64,000 nucleotides of DNA from Gordonia desulfuricans NBRC 100010 (GCF_001485495.1 NZ_BCNF01000034.1:1-64000), one strand, 5' to 3'. Shown: positions 1 through 9,175, numbered from the stretch's first letter. The notes: generated by a model from the letters alone, not told the origin. Numbers and translations: made by a program.

Positions 1-2
1 TG

Positions 3-590
3 GGCCCCGATGCGTTCGGCCCGGCGGGCCTGGCCACGCTGGTCCCCGTCGCCGTCGGACTGATCGGCCGGGGCGTGGAGGTGGTCGACCGGACCCGCGG
101 CGAACTGTCCGGCGACATCGCCGACCTGATGGCCCTGACCCACCACGAGGCCCCCGCAGCGGCCGTACCGGTCTCGGCGGCGGGACCGGCCCGCGGCGAG
201 GGGGTGGCGATCACCCTGCCGGACGGATCGGTGGCCTATGCCCCGAACGAGCGGGCGGCCACGGCCGTGCGTGCCGCGCTGAGTCAGCAGGGCGTGCCCT
301 ACGCGTGGGGCGGCACCACCCCGGCCGGTTTCGATTGCAGCGGGCTGACCCAGTGGGCCTACCGACAGGCCGGGATGGAGTTGCCGCGACTGGCACAGGA
401 TCAGGACACCGCCGGGATACCGGTGGCCCAGGGCGATCTGATGCCCGGCGATCTCGCGGTGTGGGACGGTCATGTGGCGATGTACATCGGGAACCAGCAG
501 CTGGTGGAGGCCGGCGATCCCGTGCAGGTGTCGGCCCTGCGTACGACCAACGCAGGACAGGGTTTCCAGGGCTTCTTCCGTCCGCGATGA
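3..590 (+). CDS. NlpC/P60 family cell-wall endopeptidase, C-terminal part (5' end outside window)
   Basis: The reading frame is open from the first complete codon, so the gene begins upstream of the window. The last ~110 residues form an NlpC/P60 domain, with the catalytic Cys in FDCSGL and the catalytic His in GHVAMYIG. Enzymes of this family cleave peptide stems of peptidoglycan, mostly the D-Glu-meso-DAP bond. The domain is preceded by an Ala/Pro-rich linker, and the protein ends right after the domain (QGFFRPR), the usual layout of RipA/RipB-like hydrolases in mycolic-acid bacteria. A signal peptide cannot be judged because the N-terminus is missing. The family is secure; the cleavage specificity is inferred. 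Confidence 0.85.
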   Translation, partial: GPDAFGPAGLATLVPVAVGLIGRGVEVVDRTRGELSGDIADLMALTHHEAPAAAVPVSAAGPARGEGVAITLPDGSVAYAPNERAATAVRAALSQQGVPYAWGGTTPAGFDCSGLTQWAYRQAGMELPRLAQDQDTAGIPVAQGDLMPGDLAVWDGHVAMYIGNQQLVEAGDPVQVSALRTTNAGQGFQGFFRPR

Positions 591-655
591 GGGGGGCGGC
601 GAACAGTTCACCGAATCGTCGCGGGCCCAGTACCCCCGTTCCCGGTCTCGATCAG

Positions 656-661
656 TAGGCT
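656..661 (+). promoter_or_regulatory. Candidate -10 element of a leaderless promoter
   Basis: TAGGCT lies 8 nt before the ATG at 670 and there is no Shine-Dalgarno sequence in front of that ATG. The spacing fits transcription starting at the start codon. Confidence 0.4.
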
Positions 662-669
662 GTGTCGTC

Positions 670-1959
670 ATGGCCGGAGACATCGTCCCCATCGAGCTCG
701 GACTCACGGACGGAAACACCTATACCCTGTGGGCCCCGCGCTGGCGCGAGGGTGACGACGAGTGGGAGGCGTTCCTGGGTCTGGACGAGGATCTCTACGT
801 CTTCCCCGGGGTCGCCGAGCTGGTCGCGTTCATCCGCACCGACGACGACAACGATCTCGCCGAGCATCCGGCATGGGAGACGGTCAAGAGCCTCGCCGCC
901 GACGAGCTCGTCCCCGACGAGCGGCGCACCTACGACCTCGTCGGGGTGCCCGAGCTGGCCGCCGAGGATCCCACCCCCGAGGTCATCGCCGATCTCGAGG
1001 ACGCCCTCGAGATCGTGCGCATCCTCGGCGAGGTGTGCGAGCTGACCGTCATCACCAAGTTCTTCAACGGCAACCCGATCCTGGGTGCGGTCACCACCGG
1101 TACCCGCAACTTCGAGGGCCGTGACGGCACGGACCTGTGGGTCCGGATCGGCCGCCTGATCGCCAAGCACTGGGACGACGTTCTCGACGCCGTCGACGGC
1201 GTGATCAGCACCCCGACCGTCGACGCCGACGCGGTGACCACCGCCGAGGCCGAGCTCGAGGCCGCGGCGTCGGCCGAGGACGAGGACGAGCCGGAGGAAG
1301 ATCTCGACCTGATCGGCGAGCAGACCGAGGGCGACGAGGACTCCGACGAGACCGAGGACGATCTCGACGAGGACGACGACGAAGCAGACGACGAGGACGA
1401 TCTGGACGACGACTTCTGGGCGTCGGTCGGTATCGACCCGATCCGGATCGTCACCGGCGACGGGGAGTACCTGTCGTTGCGCTGCTATCTCGGCGACGAT
1501 CCGGTCTTCCTCGGTTCGGACGGAAAGATCTTCGTGTTCAGCTCACCGCGGACGCTGGCGAAGTTCCTGTCCGACGACACCTCGCACGATCTGGCCCGGG
1601 TGTCGACCTTCGAAGAGGTCCAGGTGGCCGCGACCGACGGTTCGCTGGAGTTCGACGTCATCGACGACAACGTCTACGTCCTGCCCGGCCTGGCCGAGGA
1701 CATCGCCGACGGGCCGCGCCGCATCGATCGCAACCAGCTCGAGCTGGCTGTCGAATTGCTCACCGACGCAGCCGACTACGCCGACGACGACGCGGTCAAC
1801 GAGGCACTGGGGGCCAACACTCCGCTGGGCTGGTTCGTCGACTATGCGATCAACCCCGACCCCAAGCGGATGGCACCGAGCGCGCCGTTCGAGAACGAGT
1901 CCGAGGCGTGGCGGGCCCTCGTCCACGACTTCGAGGACCGGCTGACCAAGAAGCGCTGA
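670..1959 (+). CDS. Conserved acidic protein with internal duplication (Rv3311-like)
   Basis: This 429-residue protein has no signal peptide or membrane segment. Residues ~34-65 (FLGLDEDLYVFPG..LVAFI..NDLAEH) are echoed by residues ~277-312 (PVFLGSDGKIFVFSS..LAKFL..SHDLARV), so two related halves appear to flank a very acidic linker at ~202-248 made almost only of Asp and Glu. Its position beside add-deoA-cdd and sdhCDAB matches Rv3311 of M. tuberculosis, a conserved protein of unknown role. The ATG at 670 was chosen because homology-like sequence begins there and TAGGCT sits 8 nt upstream; the open frame extends further 5' but that part looks non-coding. No enzymatic motif is visible, and I do not assign a function. 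Confidence 0.8.
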   Translation: MAGDIVPIELGLTDGNTYTLWAPRWREGDDEWEAFLGLDEDLYVFPGVAELVAFIRTDDDNDLAEHPAWETVKSLAADELVPDERRTYDLVGVPELAAEDPTPEVIADLEDALEIVRILGEVCELTVITKFFNGNPILGAVTTGTRNFEGRDGTDLWVRIGRLIAKHWDDVLDAVDGVISTPTVDADAVTTAEAELEAAASAEDEDEPEEDLDLIGEQTEGDEDSDETEDDLDEDDDEADDEDDLDDDFWASVGIDPIRIVTGDGEYLSLRCYLGDDPVFLGSDGKIFVFSSPRTLAKFLSDDTSHDLARVSTFEEVQVAATDGSLEFDVIDDNVYVLPGLAEDIADGPRRIDRNQLELAVELLTDAADYADDDAVNEALGANTPLGWFVDYAINPDPKRMAPSAPFENESEAWRALVHDFEDRLTKKR

Positions 1960-1966
1960 CCCGGGA

Positions 1967-2007
1967 CGTCTACCCGCACGTCGGCGTCATCGACGTCCGG
2001 GTAGACG
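1967..2007. terminator. Hairpin between convergent genes
   Basis: CGTCTACCCG pairs perfectly with CGGGTAGACG across a 21-nt loop. It lies just after the acidic-protein stop and before the 3' end of add on the other strand, so it could end transcription from both sides. No T-tract follows. Confidence 0.5.
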
Positions 2008-2084
2008 ACGGGCGAGCAACGCCGCCAGTCCCATCAGCACGGCACCGAGTCGGTGGCCGACGGCGTGCCCGCCCGATCCCCGCG

Positions 2085-3215
2085 TCAGCCCTCGAGCAGA
2101 ACCGCGTATCCGGGCTTGATGATGTTGTCGATCACGGCGAGCCGCTCGTCGAAGTGGATGAACGCCGACTTCATGGCGTTCACCGTGAATCGCTCGAAAT
2201 CGGCCCAGCCGTATCCGAATTGGTCGGCGAGCTTGGCGAACTCGCGACTCATGGTGGTGTCGGACATCAGCCGGTTGTCGGTGTTGACCGTCACCCGGAA
2301 CCGCAGCCGGGCGAGCACGTTGAACGGATGCTCGGCCAAGGATGCCACCGCACCGGTCTGCACATTGGAACTCGGGCACAGTTCGAGCGGAATCCGCTTG
2401 TCGCGCACGATGTTCGCGATCAATCCGAGTTCGGCACCGGGGAACTCGTGGGCATCGGGTCGCGACCCCGGGGCCAGGGTGATGTCGTCGATCACCCGCA
2501 CGCCGTGCCCGAGCCGGTCGGTGCCGCAGAAGCCGATCGCCTCGTGGATCGACGGCAGCCCGAACGCCTCACCGGCATGGATGGTGAACGGCGCACAGTT
2601 GGCCCGCATGTACTCGAAGGCGTCGAGATGCCGTGACGGCGGATGTCCGGCCTCGGCGCCGGCGATGTCGAAGCCCACCACACCGCGATCGCGGTAGCGC
2701 ACCGCGAGTTCGGCGATCTCGCGGGACCGTGCGGCGTGCCGCATCGCGGTGACCAGACACCGCACCATGATGGTGCGGCCCGACGCCGCGGCCGCGGCCT
2801 CGCCCTCGGCGAACCCGCGCAGCACCGCCTCCACCACCTCGTCGAGATCCAGCCCGCGCTCGAGGTGCTGTTCGGGCGCGTAGCGCACCTCCGCGTACAC
2901 CACGCCGTCGGCGGCGAGGTCCTCGACACACTCCCGGGCGACCCGTTCGAGGGCGTCGACGGTCTGCATCACCCCGACGGTGTGCGCGAAGGTCTCCAGA
3001 TACCGTTCGAGCGAACCGCTGTCGGCGGCCTCGCGGAACCAGCGCGCGAGGTCGTCGGCGTTGTCGGCCGGGAGGTCGCCGTATCCGCTGTCGCGGGCCA
3101 GGTCGAGCACCGTCGACGGGCGCAGACCGCCGTCGAGGTGATCGTGCAGGAGCACCTTGGGGGCCAGCAGCAGGGCGGCGGGATCGAGCGGTGAACGCGG
3201 CGGCATCGACGTCAT
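2085..3215 (-). CDS. add: Adenosine deaminase
   Basis: The 376-residue protein hydrolyses adenosine/deoxyadenosine to inosine/deoxyinosine in purine salvage. Metal-binding HDHLDGG is near the N-terminus, HAGE carries the catalytic Glu, and SSN and NTDN follow in the order seen in the adenosine deaminase family. Its ATG overlaps the stop of deoA (ATGA), so add is the third gene of a cdd-deoA-add operon read leftwards. The same three genes in the same order occur at Rv3313c-Rv3315c, which supports the assignment over the related adenine deaminases. Confidence 0.94.
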   Translation of the reverse strand: MTSMPPRSPLDPAALLLAPKVLLHDHLDGGLRPSTVLDLARDSGYGDLPADNADDLARWFREAADSGSLERYLETFAHTVGVMQTVDALERVARECVEDLAADGVVYAEVRYAPEQHLERGLDLDEVVEAVLRGFAEGEAAAAASGRTIMVRCLVTAMRHAARSREIAELAVRYRDRGVVGFDIAGAEAGHPPSRHLDAFEYMRANCAPFTIHAGEAFGLPSIHEAIGFCGTDRLGHGVRVIDDITLAPGSRPDAHEFPGAELGLIANIVRDKRIPLELCPSSNVQTGAVASLAEHPFNVLARLRFRVTVNTDNRLMSDTTMSREFAKLADQFGYGWADFERFTVNAMKSAFIHFDERLAVIDNIIKPGYAVLLEG

Positions 3216-4528
3216 GCCCCGAACCTAACCCGTTCGATCACGCGCGGCGCGGCGACCGGATCGGATTCCGGGTCGGCGAGGGTCACCGCGCCGGTCAGCG
3301 CGGCACGGGCGGCGTCGAACCGTTCCGGGGTCCGGGTGTGCAGGGTGAACAGCGGCGTTCCCGGTCGCACCTGGTCGCCGGTGGCGACGTGCACGATCAC
3401 CCCGGCCTCGGCCTGCACATCCGCCCCCGGCCGGGAGCGGCCGGCACCCAGACGCCATGCCGCGTCCCCGACCGCCCGGGCGTCGACCCGCCGTACCCGA
3501 CCGGTCTCGGTGGCCGTGACGGTGTCGGTGTGGCGGGCACGCGGCAGCGGCGCATCGGGATCACCTCCCTGGGCGGCGATCATCGCCCGCCAGGTGTCCA
3601 TCGCGCGGCCGTCGGCCAGATGTGCGGCCGGATCGGCGTCGGGCAGCCCGGCCAGGGTGAGCATCTCGGCCGCGAGGGCGACGGTGAGCTCCACCACGTC
3701 GGCCGGTCCGCCACCGGCGAGCACCTCCACCGACTCGGCCACCTCGACGGCGTTGCCCGCGGCGCGCCCCAGCGGCTGGTCCATGTCGGTCAGCAGGGCG
3801 CTGGTCGCGACACCGGCACGCTCCCCGAGTTCGACCATGGTGTCGGCCAGTTCCCGCGCACGCTCGATCTCGGGCAGGAACGCGCCGGAGCCCACCTTGA
3901 CGTCGAGCACGAGCGCCCCGGTGCCCTCGGCGATCTTCTTGCTCATGATCGAGGCCGCCAGCATCGGGATCGACTCGACCGTCCCGGTCACATCGCGAAG
4001 CGCGTAGAGCAGGCGGTCGGCCGGTGCCAGATCGGGGTTGGCCGCACAGACCACCGCCCCCACCGACTCCAGCTGTGCGGTCATCTCGTCGATCGGGACG
4101 TCGGCGCGCCAGCCCGGGATGGACTCGAGCTTGTCGAGGGTGCCGCCGGTGTGGCCCAGGCCACGACCGGACAGCTGCGGCACCGCCACGCCGAACGAGG
4201 CCACCAGCGGCGCCAGCGGCAGCGTGATCTTGTCCCCCACGCCGCCGGTGGAGTGTTTGTCCACGGTCGGCAGCGCGCGTCCGTCGCGACGCAGTCCGGA
4301 GAAGTCCATCCGCGACCCGCTCTCGATCATCGCCCGGGTCCAGGTGGCGATCTCCCGGCGGTCCATCCCGCGCAGCAGGATCGCCATCAGCAGTGCCGAC
4401 ATCTGTTCCGGCGCCATCTCCCCCCGGGTGTAGGCGTCCACCGCCCAGGCGATCTGTGCGTCGTCGAGGGCGTGGCCGTCCCGTTTGGCGACGATCACCG
4501 ACACCGGGTCGAGCCCGACCGCGCTCAC
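3212..4528 (-). CDS. deoA: Thymidine phosphorylase
   Basis: Thymidine phosphorylase (438 residues) splits thymidine/deoxyuridine with phosphate into base and deoxyribose-1-phosphate. The family signature is clear: [12 protein letters not shown] binds phosphate, with [18 protein letters not shown] and the central KVGSGAF following. The GTG at 4528 gives a 4-bp GTGA overlap with the cdd stop and the normal N-terminus ([17 protein letters not shown]); the open frame runs ~50 codons further upstream inside cdd and that part is not expected to be translated. Translation is probably coupled to both neighbours. Length and motifs are full and intact. Confidence 0.94.
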   Translation of the reverse strand: MSAVGLDPVSVIVAKRDGHALDDAQIAWAVDAYTRGEMAPEQMSALLMAILLRGMDRREIATWTRAMIESGSRMDFSGLRRDGRALPTVDKHSTGGVGDKITLPLAPLVASFGVAVPQLSGRGLGHTGGTLDKLESIPGWRADVPIDEMTAQLESVGAVVCAANPDLAPADRLLYALRDVTGTVESIPMLAASIMSKKIAEGTGALVLDVKVGSGAFLPEIERARELADTMVELGERAGVATSALLTDMDQPLGRAAGNAVEVAESVEVLAGGGPADVVELTVALAAEMLTLAGLPDADPAAHLADGRAMDTWRAMIAAQGGDPDAPLPRARHTDTVTATETGRVRRVDARAVGDAAWRLGAGRSRPGADVQAEAGVIVHVATGDQVRPGTPLFTLHTRTPERFDAARAALTGAVTLADPESDPVAAPRVIERVRFGA

Positions 4529-4941
4529 CGGTCCCCTCCGATCCGGCCGGCCGCGATGTCGCCGGGTCCGAAGGCATCGGGGAGCAGCCGCGCCAGCGGA
4601 CGCGGACCGTCGCGATGGTCGATCAGCATCTCCGGGCCGCCGTGTTCGTAGAGCACCTGACGGCATCGTCCACACGGCATCAGGATCTCGCCCCGCGAGT
4701 CACACACGCTCACCGCCCGCAACCGCCCACCGCCACCGGAGACCAGTGCGGCGACCAGTGCGACCTCCGCGCAGATCCCGAGGCCGTATGAGACATTCTC
4801 CACATTGCATCCGACGACGATTCCACCCTCAGCGGTGACGCCGGCGGCACCCACCGGGTAGTGCGAGTAGCGGGCATATGCCCGCGGGATCATCTCATTT
4901 GCCTTGCCGCGCAAGACTTTCCAATCAATTGTGGCGTGCAT
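4525..4941 (-). CDS. cdd: Cytidine deaminase
   Basis: This 138-residue enzyme deaminates cytidine/deoxycytidine to uridine/deoxyuridine. The zinc-site elements are visible: CAE with the catalytic Glu near residue 58 and PCGRCRQ with the two other Cys ligands near residue 90; GCNVENVSYG is the substrate-binding stretch. It is the first gene of the salvage operon, so operon products feed deoxyuridine to DeoA. The start codon is 223 bp from sdhC on the other strand, in a shared control region that holds an iron box at 5001-5019. Confidence 0.93.
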   Translation of the reverse strand: MHATIDWKVLRGKANEMIPRAYARYSHYPVGAAGVTAEGGIVVGCNVENVSYGLGICAEVALVAALVSGGGGRLRAVSVCDSRGEILMPCGRCRQVLYEHGGPEMLIDHRDGPRPLARLLPDAFGPGDIAAGRIGGDR

Positions 4942-5000
4942 CTACAACTCCTGGCATCCTCGGGAGGGCGCATGTCCATGACCTCACACGCGCAAGTAAG

Positions 5001-5019
5001 AATGGTAAGGCAAACCTAA
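5001..5019 (+). promoter_or_regulatory. Candidate IdeR/DtxR iron box between cdd and sdhC
   Basis: AATGGTAAGGCAAACCTAA fits the iron-box consensus TWAGGTWAGSCTWACCTWA at 16 of 19 positions (hand count). It lies 146 bp before sdhC and 60 bp before cdd. IdeR/DtxR binds such boxes when iron is plentiful. Which gene it serves, and whether it represses or activates, cannot be told from sequence. Confidence 0.55.
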
Positions 5020-5164
5020 GTCGGAATCTCTTGTCGCCCAAATCTGTTCGGGCAATTTATGACTGCCGACAGCATAGGTTTAAAGTCTCTTGTCATGGGT
5101 CCTTGTGGAGCCTCCAAACGGTGGCCCACTACGTCCATCGACGATGTTGGAGGCCAAATTCGCA

Positions 5165-5572
5165 ATGAGCACCCCGACCGAAACCGCTCCGGAGCCGGTG
5201 CGTAAACGATCCCTGTATCGAGGCGACCCAGGAATGTGGTCGTGGGTGCTCCACCGCATCACCGGTGTCACCATCTTCTTCTTCCTGTTCGTCCACGTCC
5301 TGGACACCGCGGTGATCCGGGTCGACCCGAACAAGTACACCGAGGTCATCGAGACCTACAAGACCCCGCTGATCGGTCTCATGGAGATCGCTCTGGTGGC
5401 TGCGGTGCTGTACCACGCATTCAACGGTGTGCGCATCATCCTGGTGGACTTCTGGTCCAAGGGCGCCAAGTACCAGCGTGTGTTGCTGTGGGTGATCCTG
5501 ACGCTCTTCGTGATCGTCTTCGCCGCCGGCGCGATCCGTCTGCTGCAGATCCTGTTCACCCACTCGCTCTAG
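5165..5572 (+). CDS. sdhC: Succinate dehydrogenase cytochrome b556 subunit
   Basis: The 135-residue membrane anchor of complex II carries quinone/heme. WSWVLHRITG with the conserved His opens the first of three membrane helices (~35-55, 68-92, 103-127), and the second includes YHAFNGVRIILVDFW. It is the first gene of sdhCDAB, 12 bp before sdhD. The ATG at 5165 has GGAGG 11 nt upstream; an ATG at 5144 in the same frame lacks a ribosome site. The protein carries ~22 extra N-terminal residues relative to the core that begins MWSWVLHR. A candidate -10 (TAAAGT, 5081-5086) lies in the long leader, but I see no convincing -35. Confidence 0.92.
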   Translation: MSTPTETAPEPVRKRSLYRGDPGMWSWVLHRITGVTIFFFLFVHVLDTAVIRVDPNKYTEVIETYKTPLIGLMEIALVAAVLYHAFNGVRIILVDFWSKGAKYQRVLLWVILTLFVIVFAAGAIRLLQILFTHSL

Positions 5573-5584
5573 GAGATCTCACCG

Positions 5585-6037
5585 ATGACCACCTCTTCGG
5601 CGAACATCGCCAAGACACTGGGAACCCAGTACGACCGTCCGGCCAGCCTGGACAACCCGCGCGCTCCCCGCGCCCGCAAGGGCGGCAACTTCGAGAAGTA
5701 CGCATGGCTGTTCATGCGCTTCTCGGGCCTCGCCCTGATCATCCTCACCATCGGCCACATGTTCATCATGCTGGCCTGGGACGACGGCGTGCACCGCATC
5801 GACGCCTCGTTCGTCGCCGCACGGTGGAAAGAGCCCTTCTGGCAGGTGTGGGATCTCACCATGCTCTGGCTGGCCCAGCTGCACGGCGGCAACGGTGTGC
5901 GCACCGTCATCGCCGACTACACGCGCAAGGACTCCACCCGGTTCTGGCTGAACGTCCTGCTCGGCATTTCGATGATCATCGTCCTGGTCCTGGGCACCTA
6001 TGTCCTGCTGACCTTTGACGTCAACAGCGTCGACTGA
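5585..6037 (+). CDS. sdhD: Succinate dehydrogenase membrane anchor subunit
   Basis: SdhD (150 residues) is the second hydrophobic anchor of complex II. It has a basic N-terminal tail of ~35 residues, then three membrane helices starting at YAWLFMRFSGLALIILTIGH; WLAQLHGGNGVRTVIADY is the loop/helix start that matches actinobacterial SdhD. Position between sdhC and sdhA and the AGGAG ribosome site before 5585 support it. It should pair with SdhC to hold the heme and menaquinone site. Confidence 0.9.
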   Translation: MTTSSANIAKTLGTQYDRPASLDNPRAPRARKGGNFEKYAWLFMRFSGLALIILTIGHMFIMLAWDDGVHRIDASFVAARWKEPFWQVWDLTMLWLAQLHGGNGVRTVIADYTRKDSTRFWLNVLLGISMIIVLVLGTYVLLTFDVNSVD

Positions 6038-6070
6038 GACATCCACGTCGACTGAGGGAGACCAATTCAC

Positions 6071-7825
6071 ATGCAGGAACACCGCTACGACGTCGTGATC
6101 GTGGGTGCCGGTGGTGCCGGTATGCGTGCCGCCATCGAGGCCGCGCCCCGCGCCCGCACCGCGGTCCTGACCAAGCTCTACCCCACTCGCAGCCACACCG
6201 GCGCCGCCCAGGGCGGCATGTGCGCCGCACTGGCGAACGTCGAGGAGGACAACTGGGAGTGGCACACCTTTGACACCGTCAAAGGTGGCGACTACCTCGC
6301 CGACCAGGATGCCGTCGAGATCATGGCCAAAGAGGCCATCGACGCCGTGCTGGACCTCGAGAAGATGGGTCTGCCGTTCAACCGGACGCCCGAGGGCAAG
6401 ATCGACCAGCGCCGCTTCGGCGGGCACACGCGTGACCACGGCAAGTCGCCGGTGCGTCGCGCCTGCTACGCCGCCGACCGCACCGGCCACATGATCCTGC
6501 AGACGCTGTACCAGAACTGCGTCAAGCACGACGTCGAGTTCTTCAACGAGTACTACGCGCTCGATCTGTGCCTGAGTGAGAACGAGGCCGGCGAGAAGGT
6601 TGCCACCGGCATCGTCGCCTACGAGCTGGCCACCGGCGAGCTGCACGTCTTCCACGCCAAGTCGATCATCTTCGCGACCGGCGGTTCCGGACGTATGTAC
6701 AAGACCACCTCCAATGCGCACACCCTCACCGGTGACGGCATGGGCATCGTCTTCCGCAAGGGACTTCCCTTGGAGGACATGGAGTTCCACCAGTTCCATC
6801 CGACCGGCCTGGCCGGCCTGGGCATCCTCATCTCCGAGGCGGTCCGCGGTGAGGGCGGCATCCTGCGCAACGTCGACGGCGAGCGCTTCATGGAGCGGTA
6901 CGCCCCCACCATCAAGGACCTCGCACCGCGTGACATCGTCGCCCGGTCGATGGTGCTCGAGGTGCTCGAGGGCCGCGGCGCCGGACCCAACAAGGACTAC
7001 GTCTACATCGACGTGACCCACCTCGGCGAGGACGTCCTCAACGAGAAGCTCCCCGACATCACCGAGTTCGCCCGCACCTACCTCGGTGTGGACCCGGTGA
7101 CCGAATGGGTGCCGGTGTTCCCGACCTGTCACTACGTGATGGGCGGCATCCCGACCACCATCGAGGGCCAGGTCCTGCGCAACAACACCGAGATCGTGCA
7201 CGGCCTGTACGCCGCCGGTGAGTGCGCCTGCGTGTCGGTGCACGGCGCCAACCGCCTGGGCACCAACTCGCTGCTCGACATCAACGTGTTCGGCCGCCGC
7301 TCGGGCATCGCCGCCGCGGAGTACGCCAACTCGGTGGAGTTCACCGACCTGCCGGAGGCCCCGACCGCGATGGTCGACTCCTGGCTGGAGACGATCCTCT
7401 CCGAGCACGGCCACGAGCGCGTCGCCGACATCCGCACCGATCTGCAGGCCTCGATGGACGCCAACGCATCGGTGTTCCGGACCGAGGAGACCCTCAAGCA
7501 GGCACTCGGCGACGTCCGCGCCCTCAAGGAGCGCTACAACCACGTCCGCGTCCACGACAAGGGCAAGCGCTTCAACTCCGATCTCCTCGAGGCCATCGAG
7601 CTGGGCTTCCTGCTCGAGATGGCCGAGGTCACCGTCGTCGGTGCGCTCAACCGGAAGGAATCGCGCGGCGGACACGCCCGCGAGGACTACCCGACCCGCG
7701 ACGACGTGAACTTCATGCGCCACACCATGGCGTACAAGAAGGGCGCCGACCTCATCTCGGACATCGAGCTGGACTACAAGCCGGTGATCCAGACCCGCTA
7801 CGAGCCGATGGAGCGTAAGTACTGA
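6071..7825 (+). CDS. sdhA: Succinate dehydrogenase flavoprotein subunit
   Basis: SdhA (584 residues) oxidises succinate to fumarate. GAGGAGMRAAIEA binds the FAD dinucleotide, His42 in TRSHTGAAQGG is the residue that carries covalent FAD in this family, and HQFHPTGL and the RGEGGILRN stretch belong to the active-site/capping region. Length is normal for the family. A clear AGGGAG ribosome site precedes the ATG. The stop overlaps the sdhB start (TGATG), which suggests coupled translation of the two soluble subunits. Confidence 0.96.
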   Translation: MQEHRYDVVIVGAGGAGMRAAIEAAPRARTAVLTKLYPTRSHTGAAQGGMCAALANVEEDNWEWHTFDTVKGGDYLADQDAVEIMAKEAIDAVLDLEKMGLPFNRTPEGKIDQRRFGGHTRDHGKSPVRRACYAADRTGHMILQTLYQNCVKHDVEFFNEYYALDLCLSENEAGEKVATGIVAYELATGELHVFHAKSIIFATGGSGRMYKTTSNAHTLTGDGMGIVFRKGLPLEDMEFHQFHPTGLAGLGILISEAVRGEGGILRNVDGERFMERYAPTIKDLAPRDIVARSMVLEVLEGRGAGPNKDYVYIDVTHLGEDVLNEKLPDITEFARTYLGVDPVTEWVPVFPTCHYVMGGIPTTIEGQVLRNNTEIVHGLYAAGECACVSVHGANRLGTNSLLDINVFGRRSGIAAAEYANSVEFTDLPEAPTAMVDSWLETILSEHGHERVADIRTDLQASMDANASVFRTEETLKQALGDVRALKERYNHVRVHDKGKRFNSDLLEAIELGFLLEMAEVTVVGALNRKESRGGHAREDYPTRDDVNFMRHTMAYKKGADLISDIELDYKPVIQTRYEPMERKY

Positions 7826-8613
7826 TGACCGCGATCATGGACAATCCGGCTCCTGCCTCCGACGAGCCGCCGCTGCCACCCGTCCCCACCGAGGCGACGA
7901 TGGTGACGCTGAAGATCTACCGGTTCAACCCGGAGAAGCCCGATGCACAGGGGTTCGAGAGCTTCCGCGTCCCGGCCCTGCCGACCGACCGGCTGCTCAA
8001 CCTGCTGCTCTACGTCAAGGGCTACCTCGACGGCACGCTGACCTTCCGTCGCAGCTGCGCGCACGGCGTGTGCGGCTCGGACGCGATGCGGATCAACGGC
8101 GTCAACCGGCTGGCCTGCAAGCTCCTGATGAAGGATCTGCTGCCGAAGGACAAGTCCAAGGACATCACCATCACCATCGAACCCATCAAGGGTCTGCCGG
8201 TGGAGAAGGACCTGGTGGTGAACATGGAGCCGTTCTTCGACGCCTACCGGGCGATCAAGCCGTTCCTGATCACCAGTGGCAACGAGCCCACCCGTGAGCG
8301 CATCCAGAGCCAGACCGATCGCGCCCGTTTCGACGACACCACCAAGTGCATCCTGTGTGCGTGCTGCACCACGAGCTGCCCGGTGTTCTGGAACGAGGGC
8401 AGCTACTACGGCCCGGCGGCGATCGTCAACGCGCACCGCTTCATCTTCGACAGCCGTGACGAGGGTGCCGTGGAGCGTCTGGACATCCTCAACGACATCG
8501 ACGGTGTGTGGCGCTGCCGCACCACCTTCAACTGCACCGACGCATGCCCCCGTGGCATCCAGGTCACGCAGGCCATCCAGGAGGTCAAGCGCGCGCTGAT
8601 GTTCTCGCGCTGA
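7825..8613 (+). CDS. sdhB: Succinate dehydrogenase iron-sulfur subunit
   Basis: SdhB (262 residues) passes electrons from SdhA to the quinone. The N-terminal half holds the 2Fe-2S cluster site (SCAHGVCGSDAMRING and a later Cys in LACK), and the C-terminal half holds CILCACCTTSCPVFW and CTDACPRGI for the 4Fe-4S and 3Fe-4S clusters. All expected Cys are present. It is the last gene of the operon and is followed by a strong hairpin. Confidence 0.96.
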   Translation: MTAIMDNPAPASDEPPLPPVPTEATMVTLKIYRFNPEKPDAQGFESFRVPALPTDRLLNLLLYVKGYLDGTLTFRRSCAHGVCGSDAMRINGVNRLACKLLMKDLLPKDKSKDITITIEPIKGLPVEKDLVVNMEPFFDAYRAIKPFLITSGNEPTRERIQSQTDRARFDDTTKCILCACCTTSCPVFWNEGSYYGPAAIVNAHRFIFDSRDEGAVERLDILNDIDGVWRCRTTFNCTDACPRGIQVTQAIQEVKRALMFSR

Positions 8614-8650
8614 CCCGCACCACCTCGCAGTCTCTCTCTGCAGCCCGGGT

Positions 8651-8692
8651 GAACCCACCACCGTTGTGTTCCGGCACAACCGTGGTGGGTTC
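8651..8692 (+). terminator. Rho-independent-like terminator of sdhCDAB
   Basis: An 18-bp stem with one mismatch (arms 8651-8668 and 8675-8692) encloses a 6-nt loop, 37 bp after the sdhB stop. A short T/C-rich run follows. It closes the sdh operon. Confidence 0.75.
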
Positions 8693-8764
8693 TCCTGTTG
8701 TCGGGGCCGGCCGGATCGTCACCGACGGGGAACCGCTCGGGGGGTGCGGTGCGTCCAAGGGTCC

Positions 8765-9175
8765 ATGCATCCACACCGCACGTTCCTGCTCACCATCGGA
8801 CAGATCCTCGCCACCCTGGCGGTCACCGTTCTGGCCGTCACCGCGCCCCCGACGCCCCCTGCCGCGGCGCAACCCGACCCGCCGCCGGTCGTCACGATCG
8901 TCCTGACCTCCGACGCCGCGACCGGCAGCGCCGTCTGGTTCGATGCCGCCGGGCAACGCCGGCGCCAGGACGATCTGCCCCTGCCCCATCGTGACCCCGA
9001 GTCCGGGCTCTGGTCGGGCTCGCTGACCTACACCGCCGACGGGACCGGCCAGGCGCGCCCGGCGGTCGTCTTCGTCGCCGACGGCGGGCATGCCGGATGT
9101 GCGGTCTTCGTCGGCGAGAAGCTGGTCACCGAGGACAGTCAGGACGGACCGCACGCCACGGCGATCTGCCTGTGA
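8765..9175 (+). CDS. Small secreted protein, MmpS-like C-terminal fold suspected
   Basis: This 136-residue product starts with a signal peptide (basic MHPHR, hydrophobic TFLLTIGQILATLAVTVLAV, likely cut after PPAAA). The mature part has short beta-strand-like stretches, a DLPLPH motif and a C-terminal GCAVFVGEKLVTE...ATAIC pair of Cys. That pattern recalls the periplasmic domain of MmpS proteins (LPW motif, disulfide near the C-terminus), but no mmpL gene is adjacent and the similarity is weak. The ATG at 8765 was preferred because upstream codons would bury the signal peptide. Confidence 0.6.
   Translation: MHPHRTFLLTIGQILATLAVTVLAVTAPPTPPAAAQPDPPPVVTIVLTSDAATGSAVWFDAAGQRRRQDDLPLPHRDPESGLWSGSLTYTADGTGQARPAVVFVADGGHAGCAVFVGEKLVTEDSQDGPHATAICL

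Noticed and set aside
1137-2636. Arg-rich 499-codon frame crossing the acidic-protein gene and the 3' end of add
   Set aside because: It is the +1 shadow of the Asp/Glu-rich coding sequence (GAC/GAG read as CGA/ACG/CGG) and continues antisense through add; no motif.
5579-7723. A 714-codon open frame antisense to sdhD and sdhA
   Set aside because: High GC suppresses stop codons in this antisense phase. The translation is His/Val/Gly-rich without motifs, while the opposite strand carries the full SdhD and SdhA.
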